This document shows positions 25,365 to 34,773 of a stretch of DNA of 64,000 nucleotides, piece after piece (position 1 is the stretch's first letter; each line of letters opens with the position of its first letter). The notes under the pieces are model-generated. The model made no database searches. It was not told where the DNA came from and saw only the letters and a program-made list of their open reading frames with translations. The stretch spans positions 124,001-188,000 of the forward strand of contig JAEPML010000010.1 of assembly GCA_017643925.1 (NCBI GenBank). The letters run 5' to 3'. The position numbers were made by a program, and so were the translations under genes. The DNA comes from Roseibium sp. (GTDB lineage Bacteria > Pseudomonadota > Alphaproteobacteria > Rhizobiales > Stappiaceae).

Positions 25365-26405
25365 TCAGCCCCCTAGCCCATGAAACTCTGCCAGGCGCGG
25401 CACGCCGGCAGCATGGATATCCAAGTCGCGTGCATCAGCCTCGGTCCGCCGCCCGGCCCTCAGCTTTGCGGAACGCGCCCGCGGATTAACGTCCGTCTCC
25501 GACCCGGTTGCTTCCACGGCTTTGCGCGTAAGCAGCTGGAACGTCGCCGGAGGCACCTCTTCCTCCGGCATATGCCTGGATCCCCCACCGCGTGTGCGGG
25601 TGCGATCCTGAAAAAATCTCTTCACGATACGATCTTCGAGTGAATGAAAACTCACCAGAACCAGGCGGCCGCCCGGCTTGAGGATCCGCTCGGCGGCGCC
25701 CAGCGCTTTCGCCGCCTGATGCAGCTCGCCATTGACATAGATCCGGAGCGCCTGAAACGTCCTGGTTGCCGGGTGGATCTGCGCCTTTTTCGGCGACCTG
25801 CCCAACACTTTCTCGATCAGGTTTGCCAGCTCCACTGTTCGCGAGAACGGCTTTTCCTGTCGCCCCCTCTCAATGGCATGCGCCACCGAGGTCGCCCGTT
25901 TTTCCTCGCCGAGAAGCCCGATGATCCGGATCAGGTCCTTTACGGGAAGCTCATTCACGACGTTCGCGGCTGATGGCCCCGCCTGCTCCATGCGCATGTC
26001 GAGTGGTCCGTCACGCAGGAAGGAAAACCCGCGATCAGCCTCGTCGAGCTGCATGGAGGACACGCCAAGGTCAAGTACAACGCCATCGACACCGTCAAAG
26101 CCGCAGTCTCTTGAATGCTGTTCAAGGTCGGCAAACTGGCCCGGCACCAGCATCAGGCGGCCACCGGCTTCCTTCACAAGATCCTGACCGCCCTCGATCG
26201 CGTCGGGATCGCGGTCAATGCCGATCACACTGGCCCCACGCTCCAGAATTGCACGCGAATACCCACCGGCACCGAAAGTTCCATCGACAATGATTTCGCC
26301 AGGCTGTGGGTCGAGCCACTTTAGCACCTCACCGAGGAGAACCGGCACATGGCGCTCTGGTCCGCCAGCGGCAGGAGTATCGTGCCTGTCGCCGAGCGCC
26401 ATCAT
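25365..26405 (-). CDS. rsmH: 16S rRNA (cytosine-1402-N4)-methyltransferase RsmH (MraW)
   Basis: This SAM-dependent methyltransferase acts on 16S rRNA position 1402. HVPVLLGEVLKWL, the SAM-binding IVDGTFGAGGYSRAIL, DLGVSSMQLDEADRGFSF, and late LVLVSFHSLEDRIVKRFF are all diagnostic. It is 346 aa. Its first bases overlap the mraZ stop by 4 nt. Confidence 0.97.
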   Translation of the reverse strand: MMALGDRHDTPAAGGPERHVPVLLGEVLKWLDPQPGEIIVDGTFGAGGYSRAILERGASVIGIDRDPDAIEGGQDLVKEAGGRLMLVPGQFADLEQHSRDCGFDGVDGVVLDLGVSSMQLDEADRGFSFLRDGPLDMRMEQAGPSAANVVNELPVKDLIRIIGLLGEEKRATSVAHAIERGRQEKPFSRTVELANLIEKVLGRSPKKAQIHPATRTFQALRIYVNGELHQAAKALGAAERILKPGGRLVLVSFHSLEDRIVKRFFQDRTRTRGGGSRHMPEEEVPPATFQLLTRKAVEATGSETDVNPRARSAKLRAGRRTEADARDLDIHAAGVPRLAEFHGLGG

Positions 26406-26869
26406 GACGGCTCTCCTTGCGAGGTCGCAAGCGGCTGCGCCGCCAGCATCGCGAGTGCGCGTTTTTGGGCCTCAGCGCGGTACTCGCGAAACTTTTCAGG
26501 TTCCCAGATCTGGAACTTGTAATTCATGCCAACGAACGTGACGTAGTCGGTTAGCCCGGTGTGATCGCGGATCATGTCGGAAATGGTCATGCGCCCATCT
26601 CCGTCAATTTTCGGGTTCTCGCTGGCGCCAAAAAGAGCCACGGCAAGTGCATCGTGATCGGGCGACAGCTTGGCGAAGGCTTCCGAGCGCTTGTTGATCT
26701 CGGCCAGCAAATCGTTGCCGCCCGCATCCACCGCGCTGCAATGGGAAGATGTGATGCAATAAAGCCCTTCAAAACCGTCTCTCGCCAATACCGCTCGGAA
26801 GGGTGCCGGGATCGACACGCGACCCTTGGCATCCAGCCGGTTGGTAAAGTGAGAAACAAATCCGGCCAT
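26402..26869 (-). CDS. mraZ: Transcriptional regulator MraZ
   Basis: This 155-residue dcw regulator is built of two AbrB-like halves. Each half carries a DxxGR-type motif: DAKGRVSIPAPFR near residue 14 and DGDGRMTISDMIR in the second half. The start at 26869 (MAGFVSHFTNRL) is chosen because GAGGGG lies just upstream; the frame continues to 26902 with residues unlike the family. MraZ is known to repress its own operon by binding TGGG-type direct repeats, and such repeats lie upstream here. Confidence 0.95.
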   Translation of the reverse strand: MAGFVSHFTNRLDAKGRVSIPAPFRAVLARDGFEGLYCITSSHCSAVDAGGNDLLAEINKRSEAFAKLSPDHDALAVALFGASENPKIDGDGRMTISDMIRDHTGLTDYVTFVGMNYKFQIWEPEKFREYRAEAQKRALAMLAAQPLATSQGEPS

Positions 26870-27011
26870 ACATCCCCTCGAAGCGGAAACCTGTCCGCTC
26901 AAAACCCCAAAACACCCGAACGAGAAGAAACGGCCTGCAACTTGTCAGGACTGCAATTTGCGAAAATGGCTCTTTCCGAGCCGTTAACAGCGTCCTGCAC
27001 CCTGTCACAAA

Positions 27012-27086
27012 TGGGCCCGCACTCCCCATTCTGGGTCTGTATGGGATACCATGGGAAAACATGGGCGGTCAATGGAACCACATGGA
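27012..27086. promoter_or_regulatory. MraZ-box array over the predicted dcw promoter
   Basis: TGGG occurs at 27012, 27032, 27042, 27052 and 27062, all in the same 10-bp phase, followed by TGGA at 27073 and 27083. Read on the minus strand, a candidate promoter TTGACC (27071-27066), a 17-nt spacer and TATCCC (27048-27043) lies inside the array, reading toward mraZ. MraZ is known to bind TGGGN repeats spaced by 5 nt. The boxes here are on the strand opposite to mraZ, so orientation differs from the usual description. Confidence 0.7.
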
Positions 27087-27257
27087 TTCCAGCTCGATTT
27101 GATCGCACACGACCCCGTCGACCGACATTACGGGAAACATGCTTAATGAAGCCTTGACAGAATAGAAGAATCGGATTCGCAGGATTACGGAGGTTTTGGA
27201 TTTTCCACCCTGCAGACCCGGCAAAATTTACCTAGCGGGAAGAAGCTGTGGAGAACG

Positions 27258-27287
27258 AAAAAACGCCACGCTCGAAGCGCGGCGTTT
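27258..27287 (-). terminator. Rho-independent terminator after the 1008-aa repeat protein gene
   Basis: AAACGCC-A-CGCT and AGCG-C-GGCGTTT form an 11-bp stem with one internal mismatch and a 3-nt loop. A run of T follows on the minus strand. It insulates mraZ from the upstream gene. Confidence 0.75.
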
Positions 27288-27319
27288 CAACATGTCGATT
27301 GTCACATCGACAGATTTAA

Positions 27320-30300
27320 CTAGGCCAGCAAATCGGTGTTTCCGAGCTGCTGGAGCTGATCAGCAACGCCACCAGCATCGGTAACAACCGAGTTCCAGCC
27401 GTCTGCCGTCAGGTTGGCAATCGAAAGATCTTCGGCCTGCAACCCCTCGACCAAATAGCCGTGGCCGCCATTGTTGAGAACATTGATCAGGAGATCTGAT
27501 CCAACCTCCTCGATCGAAATGTCCGAAGCCGACAGGCTGCCGAAATCGAAGATGTCTTCCGTCGCATCGAAATTCTGAACCGAGAACACCCGCCCCCAGT
27601 CCCATGTGACCTGCACCGTGTCGGCGCCGGACTGCAGAACAATATCGTCCGCTGTCGACGGAGGAACCACCGGCGCTTCAGGCGTTTCCGGCGTGTCGGG
27701 AAGGTCCGGATCCGGGTTCGGGTCCGGAACACTGCCGACACCTTCGCGCACCTGGTGGCCATCCGTGGTTTGGCCTGGTGGTGCTTCGGGTGTCAGGAGC
27801 GCTTCGCGCGAAACCAGAGACACGTCATTCTGGTCAATGCCGAATGGCGCCTCCAGATTGTCTTCCATCACCTGATCGAAGTGGAACTCGAGATTGCCCG
27901 GGACCAACTCGGATTTGCTGACGCCGGTGAACGTGAAGCTCTGACCGCTTGGAAGAGAGCTGATCACCATGCCGTTCGGCGTATCCTCGACTGACAGTCG
28001 TTCTCGGGTTCCGAAATAGAGGAAACTGATCTTCTGGGTCGCGGGATCAAATCCGTCGATCACCTGTGACTGGCCATATTCATGCGAAAGAACATAGACG
28101 GTATCCGGGTCCCTTGGGCCGATCCCCTTCTCCCAGGACAGAATGCCTCCCAGGTCCTGGCGCAGGTGCTCGTTGCCGACGACACCAAAACTCTCGATGG
28201 ACAGTTCCGAAAGCTGCACCCCTTGCAGGATCTGCATGTCCGGACCCCAGGGATTGTCAATCACAGGTTCCCCGTTGGGTGTCATCGTCAGGATCAGTCC
28301 ATGGACAGATGCATTGCCGAAGTCGATTTCGTCTGCAGCCGGATTAAAGCCGACAATATCGTCCGCGCCGAAGTCAGCGGCCCATTTGACACCACCCAGA
28401 TCGCTTGCCCCTATCGGAACCGGCGGATTGGACCCATCTGCATCATAGACAACGTCGAACCCGTCCGTGTCGGGTATGATGATCGACTCACCCAGCAAAC
28501 TTGCGACCTCGTTCAGAGCCGACTCCTCTGCAACCATGAAATTGTTCATGGTCAGTTCGGAGGCGTCCACCCCGACCAGCACGGTTTCACTGGCAATCTG
28601 CCCGGTTGCCGTCAGGACCCTGATGGTAAGACCAGCCCCGACATCCGCAATTGTTTCGGGATAGTCTGCGAACTCCAGCCGTTCCGCGATGACACCGGCT
28701 TCAAGGTGGATCATGTCCCGCGCCGGATCGAAGTCGCTGATCACACGAGACGGGCTGTCCGGCATGATCATGATCATTTGCGGGGTGACCGGCACGTCCG
28801 GATCTGCCGGGTCAACAGGCGTGTCAGGGTCACCAGGGTCGACCGGTCCCGAGTCAGCGCCAACCTGGGACAGGATCTCCTGACCGGTTGCCGTGCTCTG
28901 TATCGTGAAATTGGCGGGTGTCAGGTCGGATAGCGAGAGGCCCTGCAGAGTAAGGGTCTGATTGTTGGACGCCATCGTGAAGACCACATTGCCGCCGACT
29001 TCAGCCACGTCGATCGCCTCGGGGCCGAACCAGTCAATGAAGATTGTATCACTGGCGGGGTCGAAATCCGCAACCACGCGATCCGTACCCCAGGCCCAGG
29101 TGATCACCACCGAAGCCGTCGCAGCCGTGACATTCGCGGTCCCATTCCAGCTTTCGGGGGTTGTTGGCGGCAACGGCGCATCCGGTTCATCTGGTGTTTC
29201 GGGTTCTTCCGGCGTGTCGGGCTCCTCCGGCGTATCCGGCTCATCGGGTTCTTCGGGTGTGTCAGGCAACCCGGTGCCGTCACCGATCAGACCGAAGACT
29301 TCCGAAGCGGCGCCGGCATCGAGGATCGTGAAATTGGCCTCGCTCAGGTCGTCCAGCTGCACACCTTGCAAGGTGGTCGTCTGGGAATTGGACGGAACGG
29401 CAAAAACCACGCCATTGGATGTCTGGGTCACCTGCAGATCCGCAGCCCCAATCCAGTCGATGAATATCGTGCCACTGGCAGGATCGAAACCGGTTACGAC
29501 TTCGTCCTCACCCCAGGCCCAGGTTATCACGACATCAGCACTGTTCTCGTCTACATTTGCAGTGCCATTGCCGCTGCCGCCACCGGGAGCCGGTGTGTCG
29601 CCTTCGCCAGGCGCGCCGGGTGTGCCGAGACCTTCGTCACCCGTCAGACGCTCCTCGTAATAGGCGATCATCTGGTCGACGGTCGGCGAGGCATACCCTC
29701 CGAACTGATCGATGTATTGCAAGATCGAGGTGCCGTATTCATCCGTGGACACAGCACCACTTTGCAGCAAGGATGCCGTCCCCCAGGCACCGCGAAGATG
29801 CGCTGCTGCGAGAATTCCCGTCAGGCTCAGCTCAACGGTTACCGTCTGGCCGTTCTGAACATAGCTGGCGGTTTGCCCGATGAAATCGCTCAGGGATTGA
29901 CCGGTATTCGCAAGCTGGTTCTGCAAAACCTGCAGATTGTAGCCAAACGCCTCCTGGATCGCGACGGTTTGTGCTTCCTTGGTCATGAACTCTTCAAGAG
30001 AGTCGACGCCGTTCTTGCCGGTCCAGGTTCCGTCCCAGGTGTTGGAGGCCGCACCGTTTCCATAGAACACGGTATCGTCATAGTAGCCAAGATCGATCAG
30101 CAATGCCTCGCCAAACTGAAACCCGACAAATCCCAGGGAGTTCATGGACTGGTAGGCCATGGTTTCCCATTCCTGATCGCTCAGTTGCGACCAGCTGGTA
30201 TATGCCGGAAAATGGCTTTGAACGGGCCCTCCCGCCCATTGGTCCAACTGCCAGTCCTGAATTACACCCGCATCATAGCGATCACGGTCCCATCCCGACT

Positions 30301-30346
30301 CAAACGCTAGCAGCGCAGCCAGGAAGTCTTCAAATGTGCCTTCCAT
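27320..30346 (-). CDS. Large repeat protein with lysozyme-like N-terminus, probable type I secreted
   Basis: This 1008-residue acidic protein has no signal peptide. Residues about 1-230 start with a segment (ALLAFESGWDRDRYD) reminiscent of lysozyme/transglycosylase folds with Glu-Ser-Gly, but catalysis is not proven. Residues about 265-1000 hold about six diverged modules of roughly 80-100 residues. The best kept share VVITWAWG, then FDPAS-TIFIDW, then an NVVF/QT-TLQG stretch and a closing L-DL--ANFTI. Linkers are Pro/Asp/Glu-rich (repeated DTPEEP-like). The C-terminus is short and acidic-to-hydrophobic, ending in DLLA, as in proteins exported by type I systems. Similar modules occur at the ends of alphaproteobacterial extracellular enzymes. 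No transporter genes are next to it, and function is unknown. Confidence 0.75.
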   Translation of the reverse strand: MEGTFEDFLAALLAFESGWDRDRYDAGVIQDWQLDQWAGGPVQSHFPAYTSWSQLSDQEWETMAYQSMNSLGFVGFQFGEALLIDLGYYDDTVFYGNGAASNTWDGTWTGKNGVDSLEEFMTKEAQTVAIQEAFGYNLQVLQNQLANTGQSLSDFIGQTASYVQNGQTVTVELSLTGILAAAHLRGAWGTASLLQSGAVSTDEYGTSILQYIDQFGGYASPTVDQMIAYYEERLTGDEGLGTPGAPGEGDTPAPGGGSGNGTANVDENSADVVITWAWGEDEVVTGFDPASGTIFIDWIGAADLQVTQTSNGVVFAVPSNSQTTTLQGVQLDDLSEANFTILDAGAASEVFGLIGDGTGLPDTPEEPDEPDTPEEPDTPEEPETPDEPDAPLPPTTPESWNGTANVTAATASVVITWAWGTDRVVADFDPASDTIFIDWFGPEAIDVAEVGGNVVFTMASNNQTLTLQGLSLSDLTPANFTIQSTATGQEILSQVGADSGPVDPGDPDTPVDPADPDVPVTPQMIMIMPDSPSRVISDFDPARDMIHLEAGVIAERLEFADYPETIADVGAGLTIRVLTATGQIASETVLVGVDASELTMNNFMVAEESALNEVASLLGESIIIPDTDGFDVVYDADGSNPPVPIGASDLGGVKWAADFGADDIVGFNPAADEIDFGNASVHGLILTMTPNGEPVIDNPWGPDMQILQGVQLSELSIESFGVVGNEHLRQDLGGILSWEKGIGPRDPDTVYVLSHEYGQSQVIDGFDPATQKISFLYFGTRERLSVEDTPNGMVISSLPSGQSFTFTGVSKSELVPGNLEFHFDQVMEDNLEAPFGIDQNDVSLVSREALLTPEAPPGQTTDGHQVREGVGSVPDPNPDPDLPDTPETPEAPVVPPSTADDIVLQSGADTVQVTWDWGRVFSVQNFDATEDIFDFGSLSASDISIEEVGSDLLINVLNNGGHGYLVEGLQAEDLSIANLTADGWNSVVTDAGGVADQLQQLGNTDLLA

Positions 30347-30615
30347 AAATATTCCCGCCTTGTCTTAAGTAGAACTACTCAAGACTAGAAAGGAAATCGA
30401 CTAGCAACATGGACAAAACATTAAAGGTTGAAGGCCATTTCATGACAAAAAATTCACAATTGGAACAATTTTTACTCGCGCCAAGCAAATAAGAAAAACA
30501 CAACACTTGAGAAACAGATTAATTCCCCAAGATTATAAATTTGATCAAACAGCTTTGCAGTCGCTGCAGCGCGCTGCGACTCTGCCACTCTGACCGGAAA
30601 TTCAAAGTGTTATTT
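30347..30615. other. Upstream region of the repeat protein gene
   Basis: This AT-rich stretch of about 270 nt lies between the rnpB 3' end and the start of the 1008-aa gene. It probably holds that gene's promoter; no confident -35/-10 pair was picked out, and no gene is seen. Confidence 0.4.
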
Positions 30616-31024
30616 GCCAGCCGGCCTGTAAGCCGGGTTCTGTATGGCCCGTTCGCACGGACGTGACAGCCATTCATCTGGGGTACCTGTTGCCAGGCAC
30701 CTCTCGCAACCTACCCGGACAGCTGACCCGGAAACCGGCCTGAACCGGGATTGCTCCCCGTTCGCGCTGTCCCTATTCGGTTTTGCTCCCGGTGGGGTTT
30801 ACCATGCCGTGGCTGTTACCAGCCGCGCGGTGGGCTCTTACTCCACCCTTTCACCCTTACCCCGAAAGGACCTTTCGACCCTGCCGGAGCGGTTTGCTTT
30901 CTGTGGCACTTTCCCTAAGGTCGCCCTCGCCGGGTGTTACCCGGCACCGTGTTTCCATGGAGCCCGGACTTTCCTCCCCCGCGGCCTTTCGGCACTTGCG
31001 GCAGCGGCTGTCCGACCGACTGGC
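30616..31024 (-). ncRNA. rnpB: RNase P RNA, class A
   Basis: This is the catalytic RNA that trims tRNA 5' ends. On the minus strand the conserved GAGGAAAGTCCGGGCTCC lies near the 5' end, and the ACAGAACCCGGCTTACAG stretch near the 3' end. The ends were set by helix P1: GCCAGTCGGTC at the 5' end pairs over 11 bp with GGCCGGCTGGC at the 3' end, giving about 409 nt. Position close to the dcw cluster is common in Rhizobiales. Confidence 0.95.
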
Positions 31025-31105
31025 GCTTGCGGACTTAAGAGGCTTTGGAGACAAGGTCAAGAAGCGTTGCCCGGCCGTGGGTCCGGTATGAACAGTCTGC
31101 GACAG

Positions 31106-31837
31106 TCAGGACGCCCTCAGAATTCCATATGCAAGGTCGGGCAACAGGCGGTGAAGCGTATAAAGGAGGGGAACCCTGCCAAGGCGGATCTCCTTTTTGC
31201 CCTTGCCAAGTTCATCCACGATTTTCTGCGCCGCCTCAAACGCCGAAAGGGCCTTGTCACCCCGCCCCATCGCCATTCTGGTGACGATCAGGTCGGGCAC
31301 GACATCGCTCACGGATACACCGGTGCTTTCGAGCTGATACCGCAAGGCCCGGGCGAAGTTGGATAATCCCGCTTTCGTGGCGCAATAGACCGGTGCCGAT
31401 TGCTTCGGCACACGGGCAAGCGCGGAGGAAATGAACACCACGCGGCCACCACCCGTGGATTTGAGAAGCGGAAGCAACTCGGTGGTCAATTCGATGGGCG
31501 CCAGCAGATTGACCAGAACTTCCGTTTCCAGTTTCTCCAGAGGGACACATCCTCCGACAAAGTCATGCGGAAACTGTAGCGCCGCATTGTGGATCAGGAG
31601 ATCGACGGACCCGCTCTGCTCGTGAATAAAGTCGACGAAGCGACGCCTCCCATCCGGATCGGCAAGATCGGTCTCGAATGCGATGGCTTCCGGATGCATC
31701 GACCGAACTTCTTCCAGCGCAGATTTTGTCCGGCCGCACAGGAGAACCCGATGGCCCTGCTCACAATAAAGTCGCGTGAGTTCCCGACCCAGGCCGATGG
31801 CGCCACCGGTGATAACGACCGTTTTTTGTCTGCTCAT
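31106..31837 (-). CDS. Short-chain dehydrogenase/reductase (DltE-like)
   Basis: This NAD(P)-dependent SDR has the cofactor loop ITGGAIGLGREL at about residues 9-20, HNAALQ in place of NNAG, a serine in VVFISSALARV and the catalytic YCATK. It is 243 aa from the chosen start at 31837, where AGAGA lies upstream; the open frame extends to 31870 without a ribosome site. The C-terminus is longer than the minimal fold. The substrate is unknown. It shares direction with the Crp/Fnr gene upstream. Confidence 0.85.
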   Translation of the reverse strand: MSRQKTVVITGGAIGLGRELTRLYCEQGHRVLLCGRTKSALEEVRSMHPEAIAFETDLADPDGRRRFVDFIHEQSGSVDLLIHNAALQFPHDFVGGCVPLEKLETEVLVNLLAPIELTTELLPLLKSTGGGRVVFISSALARVPKQSAPVYCATKAGLSNFARALRYQLESTGVSVSDVVPDLIVTRMAMGRGDKALSAFEAAQKIVDELGKGKKEIRLGRVPLLYTLHRLLPDLAYGILRAS

Positions 31838-31906
31838 GGAAAATGTCTCTAGCTGTTGAACCGGAGGCATCTAGCGAGCAGGACCGCAGCGGTGCATTAA
31901 CCCGGG

Positions 31907-32500
31907 TTAAGATCCATGCTGCCGGGCGCGGCGGCCTCGAATACGCGAAAGCGCGACCGGTGTGATCCCCAGGTAGGACGCGATGTGATACTGCGGAATT
32001 CTGGCTGCCACGTCAGGAAAGTTCCGCAAAAAAGCTTCGTAACGTCCGGCGGCATCCTCAAGGAGAAAGGACGCTTCGCGCTTCTCCTTTTGAAGCGCCA
32101 GGTTTGTCACGAAGCGGTTTACCAGTCGCTCGACTTCGGGATCCGTCTGTCTCAGGGACCGCAGCTCATCCATCGGCACGGCAATCAGGATGGAGGTATC
32201 CAAGGCTTCGGTGAAGAAGGGGGCCGGCAGCCGCTCCAGAAAGGAAGACAGGCAGGTCACCACACTGCCGCTTGAAACGAAGCTCTTGTTGAACTCCCGG
32301 CCATCGGGAGTGACATAGAAATACCGGACCAGACCAGATCCGATGAAGAAGAGCTCCTGAAGATCGTCCCCGGCGGCGAAAACCAGCTCGCCGGCTTGCC
32401 TCTTAACAACACGCGCGTTTTTCGTAACCTGGTCCGCGCTCGATGCAGACAGGCCGTGTTCGTTCGTCAGCTTCAGGTGGAAGGTCTTCAAGATTTCCAT
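31907..32500 (-). CDS. Crp/Fnr-family transcriptional regulator
   Basis: This protein of about 197 aa has an N-terminal cyclic-nucleotide-binding-type beta barrel (KRQAGELVFAAGDDLQELFFIGSGLVRYF-type layout). The C-terminal helix-turn-helix has IASYLGITPVALSRIR near residues 172-187. No iron-sulfur cysteine set is seen, so it is not an FNR oxygen sensor. An in-frame TTG at 32524 would overlap the stop of the upstream MocR gene by coupling; the ATG at 32500 with an upstream GGCGGGG is preferred. Confidence 0.85.
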   Translation of the reverse strand: MEILKTFHLKLTNEHGLSASSADQVTKNARVVKRQAGELVFAAGDDLQELFFIGSGLVRYFYVTPDGREFNKSFVSSGSVVTCLSSFLERLPAPFFTEALDTSILIAVPMDELRSLRQTDPEVERLVNRFVTNLALQKEKREASFLLEDAAGRYEAFLRNFPDVAARIPQYHIASYLGITPVALSRIRGRRARQHGS

Positions 32501-32520
32501 GTCGCGCAGAACCCCGCCGC

Positions 32521-33990
32521 TCAATCATCCATTCCTTCAAGCAGATTTCCCAGGACCTCAACGCCCTTGTCGATCTGTTCCTGCGTTGCCCCGGCAAATC
32601 CGATGATGAGGCCGGCTTGCCGGTCGGTCCCCAGATAGGTGGAGCTCAAGGGCGAAACAGCAAAGCCACGTTCCTGCATCGCCAAGGCAATCGCAACATC
32701 GTCCAGGTCTCCCCGAAAGAGAACCGCAACCTGCACATTTCCCGAGGGAGGTTCGACAAGCAGACGATTGCCCAAGCGGCCACGCAACGCGGCAACAAGA
32801 CAGTTCCCCCTTTCTTCATAAACCTGGCGGATTTGCTTCAGGTGTTTCTGAAATCCGCCGCTGTCCATGAAGTGCGCAAGAGCCGCCTGTGCCTGAACGT
32901 TGGCGGTGCATCCCATGTTCCTCATCAATTGGCCAATCGGCTGAGCAAGATCGGTCGGGACAACGCAATAGGCGATCCGCAAGCCAGGCATGAGGCTCTT
33001 GGAGAAAGTTCCGAGATAAATCACCTGCCCCTCCTCCGCGAGACCGTAGAGAGCTGCGACGGGACGTCCGGAAAACAGAAATTCACTGTCGTAATCGTCT
33101 TCCAGAATGATTGCGCCGGCCTTCGATGCCGCTTCAAGAAGAGCCAGGCGGCGGGCCAGCGGCATGCGGGCTCCCAGTGGATAGTGATGTGAAGGCGTTA
33201 CATAAATGATTTTCGGCGGGGGATCGGAGACCTGGACCTGGTCAACATCGGCGCCATCACCATCTGTCGGTAACTGAGCTATGTTCAGACCGGCCGCATG
33301 GAAGGCTGTCCGCGCGCCCAGATACCCTGGTTCTTCCAGCCAGACATTGTCTCCCGTGTCCGCCAGAGCCTGTGCCAGGAGCGAAAGACTGGCCTGCATC
33401 GAGCTCGTTACCAGGATCTGTTCCGCGGTTGCCTGAACACCGCGCTCCGTCGCCAGATGCCTGACCAATTGCTGTTTCAGCGCCGGGTGTCCCGAATAGT
33501 TCTGGTATTGCAGGTCCGCTGTACGCTCCAGCCGTGCGGCGCGGCGGAGACAGCGAGCCCATTCTTCATAGGGAAACAGGTCAAGCGCCGGGGATCCAGG
33601 CTGAAGCGCACCATGCCGGAAGGCCCAGCCCTCCCCACGCAAATTGGCAGCCATTCGCGCACCACGGCTGGAAAGGACGGGCGCAGGTCTGGAACGGATA
33701 TTGGCCGGTTTTCCCTGTTCAAGTCTCAGGCCGTCGACAATCCTGGGCGCCGCGCCTGCGCGCACGGAGATGATGCCCTCGGCCAGAAGCAGGTCATAGG
33801 CCGCATTCACGGTGTTGCGGGCAACACCAAGTGACGATGCCAACCGCCGGGTCGAGGGCAGCCGCGTGCCAGACGTAAGCAGGCCGCCGCGCACGGCCTC
33901 GCGGAAGCAGCGATACAACTGTTCCGACAAGGGAACGTCACTCGACCTGTCGACGGTCAGAATACCTTCCGGAAAAACTGGTTCTATCAT
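32521..33990 (-). CDS. MocR/PdxR-type regulator (GntR HTH fused to aminotransferase fold)
   Basis: This protein of about 489 aa has an N-terminal winged helix (SRLPSTRRLA-type GTRLPSTRRLASSLGVARNT) and a C-terminal class-I aminotransferase domain. The PLP lysine is in YLGTFSKSLMPGLRIAY. Known relatives (PdxR, GabR) sense pyridoxal phosphate or amino-acid aldimines. It is transcribed away from the adjacent flavin-binding split-barrel gene, which suggests that gene as its target. The frame is open up to 34071, but MIEPVFPEG at 33990 gives the family length. Confidence 0.88.
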   Translation of the reverse strand: MIEPVFPEGILTVDRSSDVPLSEQLYRCFREAVRGGLLTSGTRLPSTRRLASSLGVARNTVNAAYDLLLAEGIISVRAGAAPRIVDGLRLEQGKPANIRSRPAPVLSSRGARMAANLRGEGWAFRHGALQPGSPALDLFPYEEWARCLRRAARLERTADLQYQNYSGHPALKQQLVRHLATERGVQATAEQILVTSSMQASLSLLAQALADTGDNVWLEEPGYLGARTAFHAAGLNIAQLPTDGDGADVDQVQVSDPPPKIIYVTPSHHYPLGARMPLARRLALLEAASKAGAIILEDDYDSEFLFSGRPVAALYGLAEEGQVIYLGTFSKSLMPGLRIAYCVVPTDLAQPIGQLMRNMGCTANVQAQAALAHFMDSGGFQKHLKQIRQVYEERGNCLVAALRGRLGNRLLVEPPSGNVQVAVLFRGDLDDVAIALAMQERGFAVSPLSSTYLGTDRQAGLIIGFAGATQEQIDKGVEVLGNLLEGMDD

Positions 33991-34069
33991 TTTACGAAAA
34001 CCGGACCTTTTTAAGAACCAATCAATAAAGCAAGAAAGGAAAAAACGAAACTGACTTTGGAGACCTCGC

Positions 34070-34744
34070 ATGTCCTCTCTGGATAAACGACAAGCCGCCA
34101 GCCTGCCCCGCTACGCAAAAATCAGGCAAATGAATCGTGGCAGCTATGACAGGAAACTTGCACACGAAATCCTGGATGCGGGGCTGATTGCCCATTGCGG
34201 CTTCATTTCAGAAGGACGGCCAATGGTCATTCCGATGGCCTATGCCCGTATAGAGGACAGGCTCTACATTCACGGCGCCAGCACGACCCGTATCATCAAG
34301 GACAATGCGGAAGGTGTGACAGCGAGCGCGACGGTAACGCTGCTCGACGGCCTCGTTGCCGGCCGTTCTGCCATGCATCACTCGATGAACTACCGTTGTG
34401 TGATCGTTCATGGCACGGCCCACCTGGTCACGGATCGGGACGAACAGATCGCCGCACTGACAGCTATCACCGACCATATGTTGCCGGGGCGCTGGGACGA
34501 ATGCCGGGAGATGCTGCCCAAGGAACACAAGGCAACCGGTGTGCTGGCACTGGATATCGAACACGCGGCAACGAAGGTGCGGACGGGTCCGCCGGTCGAT
34601 GATCCGATCGACATCGGAACAGATGTCTGGGCCGGTGTCGTTCCGGTCACGACAGCTCTCGGGCAACCCTTCGCTGCCGCAGACGTGCCGGAGGGCACGC
34701 CGGTTCCCGCGTCAATTCCGGCAGCAAGAAAGAAATTTGCCTAG
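34070..34744 (+). CDS. Pyridoxamine 5'-phosphate oxidase-related flavin-binding protein
   Basis: This 224-residue protein is a split-barrel of the PPOX/NimA-like group, with LIAHCGFISEGRPMVIPMAYA and LYIHGASTTRIIKD as the typical strands. The start has GGAG 8 nt upstream. It is not canonical PdxH by motif. It is divergent from the MocR-type regulator, an arrangement known for PLP-related target genes. The role could be flavin-dependent reduction or vitamin B6 metabolism. Confidence 0.8.
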   Translation: MSSLDKRQAASLPRYAKIRQMNRGSYDRKLAHEILDAGLIAHCGFISEGRPMVIPMAYARIEDRLYIHGASTTRIIKDNAEGVTASATVTLLDGLVAGRSAMHHSMNYRCVIVHGTAHLVTDRDEQIAALTAITDHMLPGRWDECREMLPKEHKATGVLALDIEHAATKVRTGPPVDDPIDIGTDVWAGVVPVTTALGQPFAAADVPEGTPVPASIPAARKKFA

Positions 34745-34773
34745 CCCTGCGCAACCAGCTCATCTCCAACACC

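Noticed and set aside
27154..27184. TTGACA on the plus strand as a promoter upstream of mraZ
   Set aside because: It points away from mraZ and toward the end of the repeat protein gene, and no good -10 box follows.
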